Notes: generated by a model from the letters alone, not told the origin. 64,000 bases of DNA from Pseudoalteromonas sp. T1lg23B (GCF_002964665.1 NZ_PQBZ01000030.1:57689-121688), one strand, 5' to 3'. Positions 45,355 to 55,046 are shown, numbered from the stretch's first letter. Numbers and translations are program-made.

Positions 45355-48300
45355 TGTCTTTTATGTCACGCTTTAAAAAAATACTCGGTGGCTTTGCGGC
45401 TATCGGGGTGGTTATTTTTTGTATTATTGCCACTGCGCCTGGTCATCAGCTATTAGTGGGGATAGCAAACTATACGGTACCTGATTTGAAAGTAGAATTG
45501 GCTGATGGGCGGTTGTTATCTGGTACACCAATAAATGTGGACTATAACAGTGAACAATTGGTTTTTAATGCGCAAGCGCTTAGCGTGTCGCTCGAATGGT
45601 TTAGTTGTGCAACGCTTTGTCTAGATATATCGGCACAGCAGCTAAAAGTCGCCGCGAGCAGTTCTACACAGGCTGCAACGGAGCCGTCATCAGCGACAAC
45701 TTCTATCAGCTTGCCGTTGTCTCTTGGGGTTAATGAATTTAATGTAGCGCATATTGATGTGGCCCTCGACCAACAACAGATTTCTATTGAAAAGCTGCAA
45801 AGTGCGATTCAGTGGCAAGACTCACACATCAATGTCAGTAAGTTACTTGTTGATCGAATAAGCCTAAACCTACCTGAAGCAGCAGAAGACAAATCTCAAA
45901 CTATACCGACCAGTTTAGCCGGATTAGCGTTGCCGCCAGTGTTCGTGCCTTTGGATGTCAGGCTAGCTGACCTGAAAGTTGGCGAAATACAGATCTTACA
46001 AGGCGAGAAAACCACTGTGATTGATGAACTTGTGCTGCAAGGAGCCGTGACTTCTCAACAGCTCAAGTGGCATACACTTGCGGTAAAAGCGATGGATATT
46101 ACCGTCGACTCACAAGGTACAATAAACTGGTCAGATGCATGGCAGCTGCAAGTGAATTTACTGTTGGACAAGGGGGATAACCAGCTACAAATTGATGCGT
46201 TTGGGCCTTTATCTGAATTGCAGTTGGCACTTAAAAGTCGTGGAACGTATCCAAGTGAACTTCAAGGGCAAATAGACTTAACTAGCCAGAACTGGCCATT
46301 TTACATGCAGTTTGACGCTCACTCGTGGGACCTTGGGGGCCTATTGCAAGCCCCATTGCAGCAATTGCAACTTCAGCAAGCCTCAATTAACTTAGTTGGT
46401 GATGTTAACGATTATTCAGCACAACTGGCAGTTGAAGGAAGTACATCGCCAGAAGCGCCTATTGAGTTCACGACGAAATTTCACGGCACATTAACTGGCC
46501 TGACTATCGACACTGCACAGTTAAAATGGGCTGAGTCTGTGGCAACGTTGGTAGCACAACTCAGTTGGCAACAAGGGATAATGGGAAAGATTGAAACGCA
46601 GCTTAGCCCTTTGCCAATGCAAATGCTTTTACCGGATTATGCCAATACAGAACTTAGTGCAAATTTGACAGCTGACTTTAATTTAGATGGGGAACAATGG
46701 CAATTTGATATCGACGCATTAGAAGTGTCCGGTCAGCTGTTGGGGAAAGATCTTAGTGCCCACGCGCAACTCAAACTAGATCAACATTTGCAGGGACAGC
46801 TTAATGCGCTGACCTTGAGATATGGACAAAGTAAATTGTTGATGTCCGGTACTCTTGGGCAACAACTGGCACTGTCTGGAGAAATAGACGTTAATCATCA
46901 GCATGATGCCATAATCCCAGTGGACTTGGTCTCAACAGGCAGTTTGGTGATTAGCGGCACGCATAGTGAGCCGCAAGTTGAGGCGCATGTAGATATTCAA
47001 CAATTTGGCGTTGATAGCTTGATTGTCAAAAATGTGCAGTTAGATCTTCAGACCAATAGTGCAGCCAATTGGGCCACAAATGCTCAGCTGAATGCCAATT
47101 ATATTCAATATGGTGCTTCGCAACTGAATAATGTTCGTGTGGCGCTTCAAGGCGACATGTCTCAGCATAAGATAACGATAGACACAGTAGGTGACTTAGA
47201 AGCTTCATTGACGGCCAAAGGAAGCTGGCTTAACCAGCAATGGCAAGGTGAACTAAGCGATGCAATACTGCAATATCAACAGCAAACGCTAACGCTGCTG
47301 GAATCAGCGAATATCAAGGTGTCAAAACGCTTTGCAAATGTGGACAAGCATTGTTGGCAACTGGTCAATAGCAAGGTTTGTATAGGGGCGCAGCAGAATA
47401 TCGTCAGTGGTGCAGGCAGCGCAGTTGCAGACGTGCAACAGCTTATTCTTGAGGACGCCAATCATTGGCTTGCTAATAAAGCGAGACTAGATGGGTTTGC
47501 ACATGGTGGTTTATCTGTAGCTTGGCAAGATGGCCAACTAACCAAGGTGGACGGTCAATTACAAATGCAGCAACTCAAGGTGCATAGCCAACAAGATGGG
47601 CAGACTCATACTTTGCCAGTTGAGAATTTACAAACACAACTGACTAGTAGCAACCAGCTAGCAAAGTTGGATTGGCAGGTTAATTCATCGATATTGGGAC
47701 GACTCCAAGGATTACTAGAGTTTCCTTTGTTAGCAAAGAACACCGACTCAGTTCGTGCGACGGTAGAAATCGTCCACATGTCACTGTCACCTTTGGCTCC
47801 CATTTTAAGTAAAAATCTACAGCAACCGGTAAAATTGTCGGGCAACATTAGTGGTGAGCTTTCGCTATCTGGTGATGTGCGCACTCCAGAAGTCGTAGGC
47901 GAAATCAATATCGAAGATATTGCGTTAGCCAGTCCTGTGTCTCCCATTTCTCTGGTATCGTCGACATTGGGTATTAAATTAGCAGGTAAGCAAGGCTACC
48001 TTAGCGGGCAATTACAAGGTGAGCAGGGTGGTAACTTAACCTTGGATGGTGCTATGGCTTGGAAGAACGAGCTAACCGCACGAATTACAGCTAAGGGACA
48101 AGATTTTTTACTTTCACCTGAGACAAATATCGAACTGACAATCTCCCCAGATCTCACGGTTGAGTATGCGAATAATCAAGCCTCGGTAGTCGGTAAATTA
48201 TTGGTACCTTATGGCCGTATTGAAATCAAGGATATACCAGCGGAAGCGATTCAGGTGTCTGACGACCAGATCATTGTTGATGCTAAAAAAGAGCGTGTCA

Positions 48301-49031
48301 GTCGCTCGCCGATTGCTTATTCCATAGACGTTGATGTGTTAGTGGGCGATGATTTCAGAATAAAGGCGTTGGGTTTAGACAGTTATATTACCGGCCACCT
48401 AGATGTGACAAAAGTGCCAGCCAGAGCGCTTCTTGCGAGTGGAGAGCTATCTCTACTAGAGGGACGCTACCGAGCCTTTGGTCAGGATTTGCTTATAAAA
48501 ACCGGGCAAATTGGCTTTAATGGAGCATTAGACAAACCTTATTTAAACGTTCGTGCTATTCGCAATCCAGAGGTGACAGCCGACGGAGTCGAGGCGGGTA
48601 TTGAGCTATCTGGAAGCATCAGCACACCGCGCTTTTCGATATATTCTCAACCTGCAATGGACCAATCTCAAGCGCTTGCATATTTGCTCAATGGAGAGCC
48701 GCTTGGCGAAGGGGAAAGCTCAAACAACGCTATTTTGACGCAATTATTGTTATCTCAGGGTTTAAATCGCAGCGAAAACCTAGTGGCAAAAACGGGAGAA
48801 AAGCTAGGATTCAGTGACGTATCACTCGGTGCGAGAGGAAGTGGAGAGTCGACTAAGGTGGAAGTGTCTGGGTATTTGACCCCCAGTGTACAAGTTAGTT
48901 ATCGCGTGGGAGTGTTTGACTCGTTAAGTGAGATAGCGGTACGTTATAGAGTCTTTTCAAAGCTTTACATTGAAGCAACCAGTGGTTTATATGACAGTAT
49001 TGATTTACTGTATAAGTTTGATTTGGATTGA
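45354..49031 (+). CDS. tamB: Translocation and assembly module TamB
   Basis: A 1225-residue AsmA-like inner-membrane-anchored protein that spans the periplasm. A single N-terminal helix (about 10-30) is the anchor; the body is repetitive amphipathic beta-strand sequence forming a hydrophobic groove. The C-terminal DUF490 domain (about 880-1225) has the L-S-G-x-I-S-T-P-R-F and A-L-A-Y-L-L-N-G-E-P-L segments. It partners TamA and has been implicated in phospholipid transport to the outer membrane. Coupled to tamA by an overlapping start. Confidence 0.95.
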   Translation: MSFMSRFKKILGGFAAIGVVIFCIIATAPGHQLLVGIANYTVPDLKVELADGRLLSGTPINVDYNSEQLVFNAQALSVSLEWFSCATLCLDISAQQLKVAASSSTQAATEPSSATTSISLPLSLGVNEFNVAHIDVALDQQQISIEKLQSAIQWQDSHINVSKLLVDRISLNLPEAAEDKSQTIPTSLAGLALPPVFVPLDVRLADLKVGEIQILQGEKTTVIDELVLQGAVTSQQLKWHTLAVKAMDITVDSQGTINWSDAWQLQVNLLLDKGDNQLQIDAFGPLSELQLALKSRGTYPSELQGQIDLTSQNWPFYMQFDAHSWDLGGLLQAPLQQLQLQQASINLVGDVNDYSAQLAVEGSTSPEAPIEFTTKFHGTLTGLTIDTAQLKWAESVATLVAQLSWQQGIMGKIETQLSPLPMQMLLPDYANTELSANLTADFNLDGEQWQFDIDALEVSGQLLGKDLSAHAQLKLDQHLQGQLNALTLRYGQSKLLMSGTLGQQLALSGEIDVNHQHDAIIPVDLVSTGSLVISGTHSEPQVEAHVDIQQFGVDSLIVKNVQLDLQTNSAANWATNAQLNANYIQYGASQLNNVRVALQGDMSQHKITIDTVGDLEASLTAKGSWLNQQWQGELSDAILQYQQQTLTLLESANIKVSKRFANVDKHCWQLVNSKVCIGAQQNIVSGAGSAVADVQQLILEDANHWLANKARLDGFAHGGLSVAWQDGQLTKVDGQLQMQQLKVHSQQDGQTHTLPVENLQTQLTSSNQLAKLDWQVNSSILGRLQGLLEFPLLAKNTDSVRATVEIVHMSLSPLAPILSKNLQQPVKLSGNISGELSLSGDVRTPEVVGEINIEDIALASPVSPISLVSSTLGIKLAGKQGYLSGQLQGEQGGNLTLDGAMAWKNELTARITAKGQDFLLSPETNIELTISPDLTVEYANNQASVVGKLLVPYGRIEIKDIPAEAIQVSDDQIIVDAKKERVSRSPIAYSIDVDVLVGDDFRIKALGLDSYITGHLDVTKVPARALLASGELSLLEGRYRAFGQDLLIKTGQIGFNGALDKPYLNVRAIRNPEVTADGVEAGIELSGSISTPRFSIYSQPAMDQSQALAYLLNGEPLGEGESSNNAILTQLLLSQGLNRSENLVAKTGEKLGFSDVSLGARGSGESTKVEVSGYLTPSVQVSYRVGVFDSLSEIAVRYRVFSKLYIEATSGLYDSIDLLYKFDLD

Positions 49032-49086
49032 AACTATATCGCAAACACCCTTAGATAATAAAAATAACAATAAAAAGGAATACATC

Positions 49087-49959
49087 ATGTCTATTGTTCG
49101 TTACTTAGCAACCTGTATGCTCGCGCTGCCCGCTATACAGGGGCAGGCTGAGGAAAGCCAAGCTGCACCACATGAGATAGTGGCGCAAGCCAGTGAATCA
49201 GCATGGCGGGAAGTAGACATTGACAATGTCTTGAAAATTCAACTGGCGACAGGTGCGCTCTATGTTGAGCTTAATCCACTCCTTGCGCCCTTGCATGTTG
49301 AGAATATCAAGCAACTTGCCCGCGAGCAGTTTTATGATGGCTTAACTGTGTATCGATTTGTAGAGGGGTTTGTTGCGCAGGGAGGTGATGAAAGTGGTAA
49401 CAAGCTGCCTACCAAAGCTAAAAAACAATTACCGGCAGAATTTATCCATAAAAGTAAAGCTCCATTGAGGATCACAGCGCTTAATATGAGTGATGGCTAC
49501 GCTGCTCGAACGGGGTTTCTTGGTGGCTTTGCTGTTGCGCAAAATGCTAACGCAAAGCACACTTGGCAAGTCCATTGTACGGGTGCGTTTGCCATGGCAC
49601 GAGAAGATGACTCTAATTCCGGTGGCACCGAGTTCTACATCGCGCTAACGCCGCAGCGTTATTTAGATAGAAATACAACGGTATTTGGTCAAGTGTTACA
49701 TGGCATGGAGCATATTCAGCGACTCTATCGCAAGCCAGAACCTGGTAAGGTGTATAACCCTATCATCCGCATGCAAGTATTAGCTGATGTGTATAAAGAA
49801 GATAAGCTAAGGTTTAAAGTGTTTAATACTGACTCAAACGACTTCAAAGCGTTGATAGAAGCAAGAAAAAACAGACCGGAGGCTTGGTTTGTGGCCAAGC
49901 CAGATTATGCAGATGTCTGCGCAATTAAAGTGCCGGTACGCAGCTTTACTGTCGATTAG
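49087..49959 (+). CDS. Periplasmic cyclophilin-type peptidyl-prolyl isomerase
   Basis: A 290-residue protein starting at the ATG at 49087, behind an AAAAAGGAA site 56 bases after tamB. A Sec signal (about 1-22, cut near G-Q-A) precedes a cyclophilin domain with [17 protein letters not shown] and [12 protein letters not shown]. Probably a folding catalyst in the periplasm. Its end overlaps the convergent queF by 14 bases. Confidence 0.9.
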   Translation: MSIVRYLATCMLALPAIQGQAEESQAAPHEIVAQASESAWREVDIDNVLKIQLATGALYVELNPLLAPLHVENIKQLAREQFYDGLTVYRFVEGFVAQGGDESGNKLPTKAKKQLPAEFIHKSKAPLRITALNMSDGYAARTGFLGGFAVAQNANAKHTWQVHCTGAFAMAREDDSNSGGTEFYIALTPQRYLDRNTTVFGQVLHGMEHIQRLYRKPEPGKVYNPIIRMQVLADVYKEDKLRFKVFNTDSNDFKALIEARKNRPEAWFVAKPDYADVCAIKVPVRSFTVD

Positions 49960-50791
49960 TACGGATCTGAAAGGCTGTTTGATCTTGCTCGCTAGAACGA
50001 TAAGGGTTGATATCTAAACCGCCGCGCCGTGTATATCTGGCGTACACATCTAGCTTTTCAAACGAAAAGGTATTCATCAGTTCACAATAAATGCGTTCGA
50101 CACACTGCTCGTGAAATTCGTTATGACTGCGAAAAGAAATTAGATAGCGTAGCAGCGATTCACGGCAAATCTGAGTGCCAGTATAGGAAATAACGATACT
50201 GGCCCAATCAGGCTGAGATGTGATTAAGCAGTTTGATTTTAATAAGTGACTATGTAGCGTTTCGGTCACCCTGTTGACGCCCGTTCCTTTTAAAATATTT
50301 GCCTGTGGGCTGTATATATTTACTTCAATATCAAGTTCATCAATACACTCACCAGGCATCTGCGTGAATGGCAAACAAGCGTAATCATCCGCTTGATAAA
50401 GTGTCACATTTACCTGTGTATTGGCTGCTTTTGATAAGTCCCGAGTCAGTATACTTTGTACAGCTTCAGCACTTGCAAATTTACTTTGATTAAAGCTATT
50501 CAAATACAGTTTAAAAGACTTTGATTCAATAATGTGTGAACTTTGGCAAGGAAATACAAAGCTTGCTACGGCCACTTGTGGTTTTCCTTTAAGGTTTAAC
50601 CATGATAGCTCATACCCAGTCCAACTATCCTCCCCTTTAAAAGGGAGAGCTGATTCATCAACGCCTATTTGGTCGCGGTTGAGCTTGCGTGCGATTGGGT
50701 GCAGCAAAGTGGCATCATAGTGTGACGCATATTCAGTCGTCTTACCTAAGAGAGAAGCTTTTAGCTCGGGAGCATTTGTGTAATCTGTCAT
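49946..50791 (-). CDS. queF: NADPH-dependent 7-cyano-7-deazaguanine reductase QueF
   Basis: Reduces preQ0 to preQ1 in queuosine biosynthesis. It is 281 residues (E. coli 282), the long unimodular type. The nucleophile Cys and the catalytic Asp occur in [11 protein letters not shown]; the NADPH/substrate motif E-S-K-S-F-K-L-Y and F-H-E-Q-C are present. It is divergent from syd, as in E. coli, and its ATG overlaps an out-of-place ATG of the syd frame. Confidence 0.96.
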   Translation of the reverse strand: MTDYTNAPELKASLLGKTTEYASHYDATLLHPIARKLNRDQIGVDESALPFKGEDSWTGYELSWLNLKGKPQVAVASFVFPCQSSHIIESKSFKLYLNSFNQSKFASAEAVQSILTRDLSKAANTQVNVTLYQADDYACLPFTQMPGECIDELDIEVNIYSPQANILKGTGVNRVTETLHSHLLKSNCLITSQPDWASIVISYTGTQICRESLLRYLISFRSHNEFHEQCVERIYCELMNTFSFEKLDVYARYTRRGGLDINPYRSSEQDQTAFQIRTNRQ

Positions 50792-50852
50792 GTTTCACCA
50801 TTTGTGGTTACAATGGCAACATTATAACGGATCTCAACACGGTTGGCAGTAT

Positions 50853-51392
50853 ATGGCTATAAACCAGATTTTATCTCAACTACATGAAAACTTTGCCGCA
50901 CATTACCAGCAAGCACACCTATCTTTACCATGTATGTACTATGACCCACAGTGGCCAAGTCCATGTGAAGTAGGTGATCCTATTGATGATGAGCGTATTC
51001 AATGGCAAGCATCGGCACAGCCCAATGAAAATAATTTGCAGCAATTGGCGATGGCACTGGAATGTACTTTTCCTGTTGCGCTGGATGAGTACTACAGTAC
51101 TTTTTTTGCAGGTAATATCATCGGGCAAGTAGAGGGACACCAAGTTGAGTTGTTACAAGCTTGGAATCAGGAAGACTATGAGAGGCTACAACAAAATATA
51201 ACCGGCCATGTTTTGATGAAGAGAAAGTTGAAACAACAAGACACGGTATTTATAGGCTTGACACAGCAAGATGATTTGTTGATCAGTGTAAAGCTAGACA
51301 GTGGTGAGGTGTGTCTCGAGTATGTCGGTAAACCACCACACCATGTGCTAGCGTTAGACTTAGCTGATTTTTTGCAACAAGTAAGTTTCTAA
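50853..51392 (+). CDS. syd: SecY-interacting protein Syd
   Basis: A 179-residue peripheral membrane protein that binds SecY and may proof-read translocon integrity. The open frame begins at 50790, but the ATG at 50853 (M-A-I-N-Q-I-L) with a GGTTGG site gives the usual length (E. coli 181). Family segments: S-P-C-E-V-G, Y-Y-S-T-F-F-A-G, L-L-Q-A-W-N-x-x-D-Y-E-R-L-Q-x-N-I-x-G-H. The queF-syd pair next to csrB and yqcC mirrors the E. coli map. Confidence 0.93.
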   Translation: MAINQILSQLHENFAAHYQQAHLSLPCMYYDPQWPSPCEVGDPIDDERIQWQASAQPNENNLQQLAMALECTFPVALDEYYSTFFAGNIIGQVEGHQVELLQAWNQEDYERLQQNITGHVLMKRKLKQQDTVFIGLTQQDDLLISVKLDSGEVCLEYVGKPPHHVLALDLADFLQQVSF

Positions 51393-51393
51393 T

Positions 51394-52167
51394 TTACTGA
51401 AAATCCCAAGAAATATTAGATACCAGTTCACAGTTGTCACAGCGAAAGTCGAATAATCCAAACCAAGGTTCATCGAGTGCCCATTCACCGTGACAACTAG
51501 GGCATTTACGTTGCTTTTCGGTTTCAAGACTCTCGCCGCCTACGCGGTATATGTAATAGTAAACAGGTTTTTGGGTCAAAAAACGGATCCGTTTTGACAG
51601 ATCCATGCCTCTTCGAAATAAATCACTGCTAATACTAGATATTTCTTCTAATGCTGCAAACTCGCAACGCGTTGCACCGTTGATCTGAATTTGGTCGCAC
51701 GCTTGCCAATCCTCTTGCCACTTTATGAGTGCTTTGTAGTCGCCGTTGGCAATGGCTGGAATTTTGTATAGCGGTACAGGTAAAAAATCATCACCACAAT
51801 ACAACGGACTACACGTATGTACATAGGTAGTATATAAGATGTAGCTAGAGGGCTGGGTACACTGATCAGCCCCATTCGCATGGATATCTTGTCCTATGAC
51901 TTTGACTTTGGGTGCAAGCAATCCAGCTTTTTGCAATTGGTCGATGGCATGCTTGACGAATGGGCTGTGATTCAGTGGGTGTAGAGCATCTTCCAGAGGA
52001 CACATAACCCGAGTAATAAAGTAGCCATCTTTTAGCACCGTTGGGAATTCATCACCGATTATTTGGCCATTAAAGCGAAGTGCATTAACTACCCGGTTAA
52101 TAGCAACTTCTGCCATGTCAAGGGTCGTGTCTTGATAGCAATCGAATGTTAAATCTACAACAAACAT
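51394..52167 (-). CDS. DUF2310 zinc-ribbon protein
   Basis: A 257-residue protein with a C-terminal zinc ribbon, C-P-S-C-H-G then C-D-N-C-E, and a mixed alpha/beta body. It resembles DUF2310, described as zinc-ribbon proteins that possibly bind nucleic acid; the function is unknown. It is convergent with syd (two-base gap) and heads a cluster of three small minus-strand genes in reverse order. Confidence 0.8.
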   Translation of the reverse strand: MFVVDLTFDCYQDTTLDMAEVAINRVVNALRFNGQIIGDEFPTVLKDGYFITRVMCPLEDALHPLNHSPFVKHAIDQLQKAGLLAPKVKVIGQDIHANGADQCTQPSSYILYTTYVHTCSPLYCGDDFLPVPLYKIPAIANGDYKALIKWQEDWQACDQIQINGATRCEFAALEEISSISSDLFRRGMDLSKRIRFLTQKPVYYYIYRVGGESLETEKQRKCPSCHGEWALDEPWFGLFDFRCDNCELVSNISWDFQ

Positions 52168-52168
52168 G

Positions 52169-52432
52169 TTAGCGCTTCTCTAATAGGGCTAATAGTCTAT
52201 CAAGCTTTTGCTCAATTCGATCAAGTTGGCTCTTTTGAGAGGGCGTATCTTGCTCAGAATGCGGCGGCAAAGGCTGTGTTACTATATCTGGGTTATTTTT
52301 ATAGGCACTGAGTCCTGCGATAATTACTGGCATGGCAACAGAGCCACTTAATCGGGCCTTGGTCAATGCCACACTTGGGGTTTTACCTTCTGCAATTAGC
52401 TCTGCTATCGCCTTTTGTACTGCAGGATGCAT
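52169..52432 (-). CDS. Small hypothetical protein with C-terminal coiled coil
   Basis: Not recognised. Starting at the ATG at 52432, behind GGAG, gives 87 residues. The N-terminal half (H-P-A-V-Q-K-A-I-A-E-L then S-V-A-L-T-K-A-R-L-S) could be a small helical, HTH-like domain; a Pro-rich linker follows, then an amphipathic helix L-D-R-I-E-Q-K-L-D-R-L-L-A-L-L. It ends one base before the DUF2310 gene, so it is probably cotranscribed with it. Confidence 0.7.
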   Translation of the reverse strand: MHPAVQKAIAELIAEGKTPSVALTKARLSGSVAMPVIIAGLSAYKNNPDIVTQPLPPHSEQDTPSQKSQLDRIEQKLDRLLALLEKR

Positions 52433-52480
52433 GCGCTTTACTCCACACAAATAAAGCGCATCATACCATAGCTCAAATTG

Positions 52481-52708
52481 TTAGCGTAGCATGGCATCTA
52501 GCTCGTCAATCAGTTCACACCAATCCGCATCTTCGCGCAGAGATTCTTCAATAAAATGCCGCTGACCTTCATTCCAAAAGGGCGCTTCAGCAAGCAACAT
52601 ATCGTCAGCGATACGATGCTTGTTAATGAACTTTGTTATCTGATCAGGTGAATTATCTAATCCTAATTGAGCAAATAAAGTGGCAAGGTTGTGCTTGCTG
52701 GTATCCAT
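52481..52708 (-). CDS. DUF2789 family protein
   Basis: A 75-residue acidic protein. L-F-A-Q-L-G-L-D-N, A-E-A-P-F-W-N-E-G-Q and the final L-R-E-D-A-D-W-C-E-L-I-D-E-L-D are the hallmarks of DUF2789, widespread in gammaproteobacteria with no known function. Probably cytoplasmic, all helical. Divergent from the GNAT gene. Confidence 0.85.
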   Translation of the reverse strand: MDTSKHNLATLFAQLGLDNSPDQITKFINKHRIADDMLLAEAPFWNEGQRHFIEESLREDADWCELIDELDAMLR

Positions 52709-52810
52709 AAATCACTCCGTAAGTTGCCTAAAAAACACTCTGTAACTATAGTAGACAGTGCACTTAACAACAATCCGTTCGCCCTAATAACAACAACATA
52801 AGGGGAAATT

Positions 52811-53461
52811 ATGCGCGTTCTACAGCAGCAAAACTTAACAGTAAAATACCTAACACCAGAAGACATGCGTGTCGCAGCCAGCCTATTGTATCAGGCGTAT
52901 CATGATGACGATGTGTTGCGCAGTGTATTATCCGCAAAAGATGACAGTAGCTATGAAATGAAACTGAGAGCCTTTATTAGAGAAGAGCTCGCCAGCTTTG
53001 GTCAGGGACGCCAGCCTATGGTGGGGTTGTTTGAGGGAGAAAACTTATATGCGGTTGCCTGTGTACTAGAATCCGAGACCGAACTACAGGCATCGCGATA
53101 CTGGCATTGGCGACTGCGTTTAATGTTAAGTGCGGGATATTTGCAGACCCAGCAATTAATCGATAAAGAAAATACCATCAGGGCTGCTTTAGAAGAATAT
53201 GGACATTATTACTTTCTTGCTTTTATTGCAGTCGATCCACACGTCCAAGGGCAAGGGCTTGGTCATTATTTGCTTAGCGGATTGGACGATTTAATTTCGA
53301 GCAATCACGACATTAGCGGAATGGCTGTTTTTATTACTCAGACTGCTCAGAAAGCGTTCTTTTTGGGACATGGGTATCAGGTGATAAAGCAGCTTTCTTT
53401 TGAGAAAGTGACGGGGGAGTTGTTATTTAAGAAGCAACTAACAGACGGATCGGAAAGTTAG
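52811..53461 (+). CDS. GNAT-family N-acetyltransferase
   Basis: A 216-residue acetyltransferase-like protein. The acetyl-CoA motif appears as V-D-P-H-V-Q-G-Q-G-L-G-H-Y-L-L at about residues 140-154, and A-F-F-L-G-H-G-Y-Q-V follows in the last motif. The acceptor substrate cannot be predicted. AGGGGAAATT precedes the ATG. Its stop lies only two bases before the GacA/UvrY-like box of the CsrB region. Confidence 0.85.
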   Translation: MRVLQQQNLTVKYLTPEDMRVAASLLYQAYHDDDVLRSVLSAKDDSSYEMKLRAFIREELASFGQGRQPMVGLFEGENLYAVACVLESETELQASRYWHWRLRLMLSAGYLQTQQLIDKENTIRAALEEYGHYYFLAFIAVDPHVQGQGLGHYLLSGLDDLISSNHDISGMAVFITQTAQKAFFLGHGYQVIKQLSFEKVTGELLFKKQLTDGSES

Positions 53462-53462
53462 T

Positions 53463-53480
53463 TGTAAGACTTTTCCTACA
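53463..53480. promoter_or_regulatory. Predicted GacA/UvrY binding site upstream of csrB
   Basis: TGTAAG-ACTTTT-CCTACA matches the 18-base GacA/UvrY consensus (TGTAAG, six bases, CTTACA) with one mismatch. It lies about 170 bases ahead of the predicted CsrB 5' end, the usual location of the upstream activating sequence. The 53481-53640 spacer is very AT-rich, as in loci where IHF bends the DNA; no separate gene is seen there. Confidence 0.78.
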
Positions 53481-53640
53481 TGAATGTGCGCTAAGGTGTT
53501 TTGTTTTGTTGTCATTCGACGTGTTTTTTAATTTAAGATATTGTAATTTCTTAACTTTATTTTTTTTGCAATAATATTTCAGTGAGAATGTTCTATTTTC
53601 TGCCTTTTGAAGTTCGAATAACAGCGTAAACTTAATCATG

Positions 53641-54032
53641 TCAGGAAGACAAAGCGATAGGAATCGCAAAAGGAGTGGAGTGCAGAGGGTAGGGTAAGCT
53701 GCAATCGCAAGGAGCATAAAGGAGCAAGGATTGATTTAGGAACTCACAGGATGTGGGTGTATATCAGGAAGGTATACACAAGGAAGGTAGGACAGGCACA
53801 AGAGGTGCTGCTTAAGGAGCGCTCAGGATGAGTGAAGTGGAGGCCAAGCTGGCAAGTGGATAAGTCATAGGAAGTGACACGGAAAGCAAGCAAGGATGAA
53901 GTTGGGGTATGGCTAGGATGTATACCCGTTCAGGGGATGAAGAAAAAGGTGGCTTCACGCATTGGGAACGGAAAACCCATCATGGATGTAGTCAGAACTA
54001 GGCGCGACAAAGGTTGCGCCTTAGTTTTTTTT
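53641..54032 (+). ncRNA. csrB: CsrB-type CsrA-sequestering small RNA
   Basis: About 390 bases with no credible protein frame but 24 GGA motifs, many as AGGA/AAGGA/CAGGA. Several sit in hairpin loops: GCGAT-AGGA-ATCGC (53654-53667), GTGTATA/TATACAC around TCAGGAAGG (53757-53779), and GGGTAT/ATACCC around GGCTAGGATGT (53905-53927). It ends at a strong terminator (53997-54032). CsrB RNAs bind many CsrA dimers through such motifs and so relieve CsrA control of translation. E. coli csrB lies between syd and yqcC; here syd is upstream and yqcC downstream, with small genes between. The 5' end near 53641 is an estimate (TTGAAG at 53607, no clear -10). Confidence 0.92.
53997..54032 (+). terminator. 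Intrinsic terminator of csrB
   Basis: ACTA-GGCGC pairs with GCGCC-TTAGT (one bulged base), followed by eight T residues. Confidence 0.92.
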
Positions 54033-54740
54033 GCTGTCCGATACTCTAATAATGTCTTTATATCCTTCTCTAATCTTTAAATATCTTCGCAATATTCTTA
54101 AAAAAGCTAGGTCCATGAAACTGCGGTTTAGAGCAACTTGACATCGAGTAATGAACAGCCGTGATACCTGGGGCTTCATATTTGATAAAAAAGCGTATTA
54201 CCCTAGATGATCCGCATTTTCCCGTCGATGAATTATGATAGGCACTAGAGCTGGATAATGCGCAAGTAGTTGAGGTGGAGGTTTAGCTGTCTTAATACAG
54301 CTTTGCTAGCGCTTTACATAGTCATACTACTGGCCGAACTTGAACCATTGTTGATGGTCCATTACAGTTGACAACAGTGCGCGGGGCCTGTGCGTCGTTA
54401 AGCTGACGCTTTTCTGAGTAACCTATCTATTGCTTGGGCGTTTCACTTAGCATGTATCAATCTAGGTATTTTAGAGTACAACACGCCTTTAGAGTGCAGT
54501 TGAAGAAAGAGTGACGTTTACTACAGATTTGAAAACACAGTATAGGTATCATCAGCGTGTACTTAAGGGTCATAAAACTGCGCGCCTCCATCTTGTTTTA
54601 TGCTTCCTACTGTGTGTGGAAAATCTGATCTTACCAAGATTGGAAAAGATTATGACCGGGCAGATTGTAAATAGGTGACGTCACCAAAAAGCGAACGAAA
54701 ATACTCAGCTTCTATATTAACAATCACTATATTCTTGCCT
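54033..54740. other. Gene-poor stretch, possibly eroded coding DNA
   Basis: About 700 bases without a complete gene. Short broken open stretches occur. On + at about 54460-54503 a peptide L-G-I-L-E-Y-N-T-P-L-E-C-S faintly resembles the C-terminus of some integrase-type transposases. On - at about 54083-54286 an open frame without a start codon reads through F-I-K-Y-E-A-P-G-I-T-A-V. Neither is strong enough to name. No tRNA, repeat or terminator beyond that of csrB is seen. Confidence 0.3.
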
Positions 54741-55046
54741 CTATGATGCCATACGGTGAGGTGGAATATCGGCTTTGACCAGACGGTTATTTTCCATATG
54801 TAATATGCCTTGGTAGACAGTCTCTCCATCTGAACTAAATTCGAAGATAAACTGGCTTTTGATACCCGGCTTGCCATTTCTGAGTATGCCCAACTGACGT
54901 TTTTGGCACGCGACACTGATAAGCTGGACTTGCAGCTTGTCAGTTTGATGTTGGGCATGATCTTTAGCGGCTTCAGCTGCTTGTCGACTGGTCCAAAATA
55001 GTGCAATCACCGCACCTACGAGAATAAAAAGCCAAAGTGTCGCCAT
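54741..55046 (-). CDS. DUF3301 family membrane protein
   Basis: A 101-residue protein with one N-terminal transmembrane helix (about 3-20) followed by a coiled Q/A/E-rich stretch and a domain with Q-x-L-I-S-V-A-C and F-E-F-S-S-D-G-E. It matches DUF3301 in layout; function unknown. It begins directly after the DUF3549 gene, so the two form an operon, divergent from yqcC. Confidence 0.82.
   Translation of the reverse strand: MATLWLFILVGAVIALFWTSRQAAEAAKDHAQHQTDKLQVQLISVACQKRQLGILRNGKPGIKSQFIFEFSSDGETVYQGILHMENNRLVKADIPPHRMAS

Noticed and set aside
50790..50852. Upstream start for syd at 50790
   Set aside because: It overlaps the queF start and adds 21 residues absent from the family; the ATG at 50853 gives the normal length.
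53874..54080. A 68-codon open frame on + inside the CsrB region
   Set aside because: It overlaps the GGA-rich RNA and reads through its terminator; no protein-like composition or ribosome site.
54650..55006. A 118-codon minus-strand frame overlapping the DUF3301 gene
   Set aside because: Out-of-frame shadow of the DUF3301 gene; lacks a coherent domain pattern.
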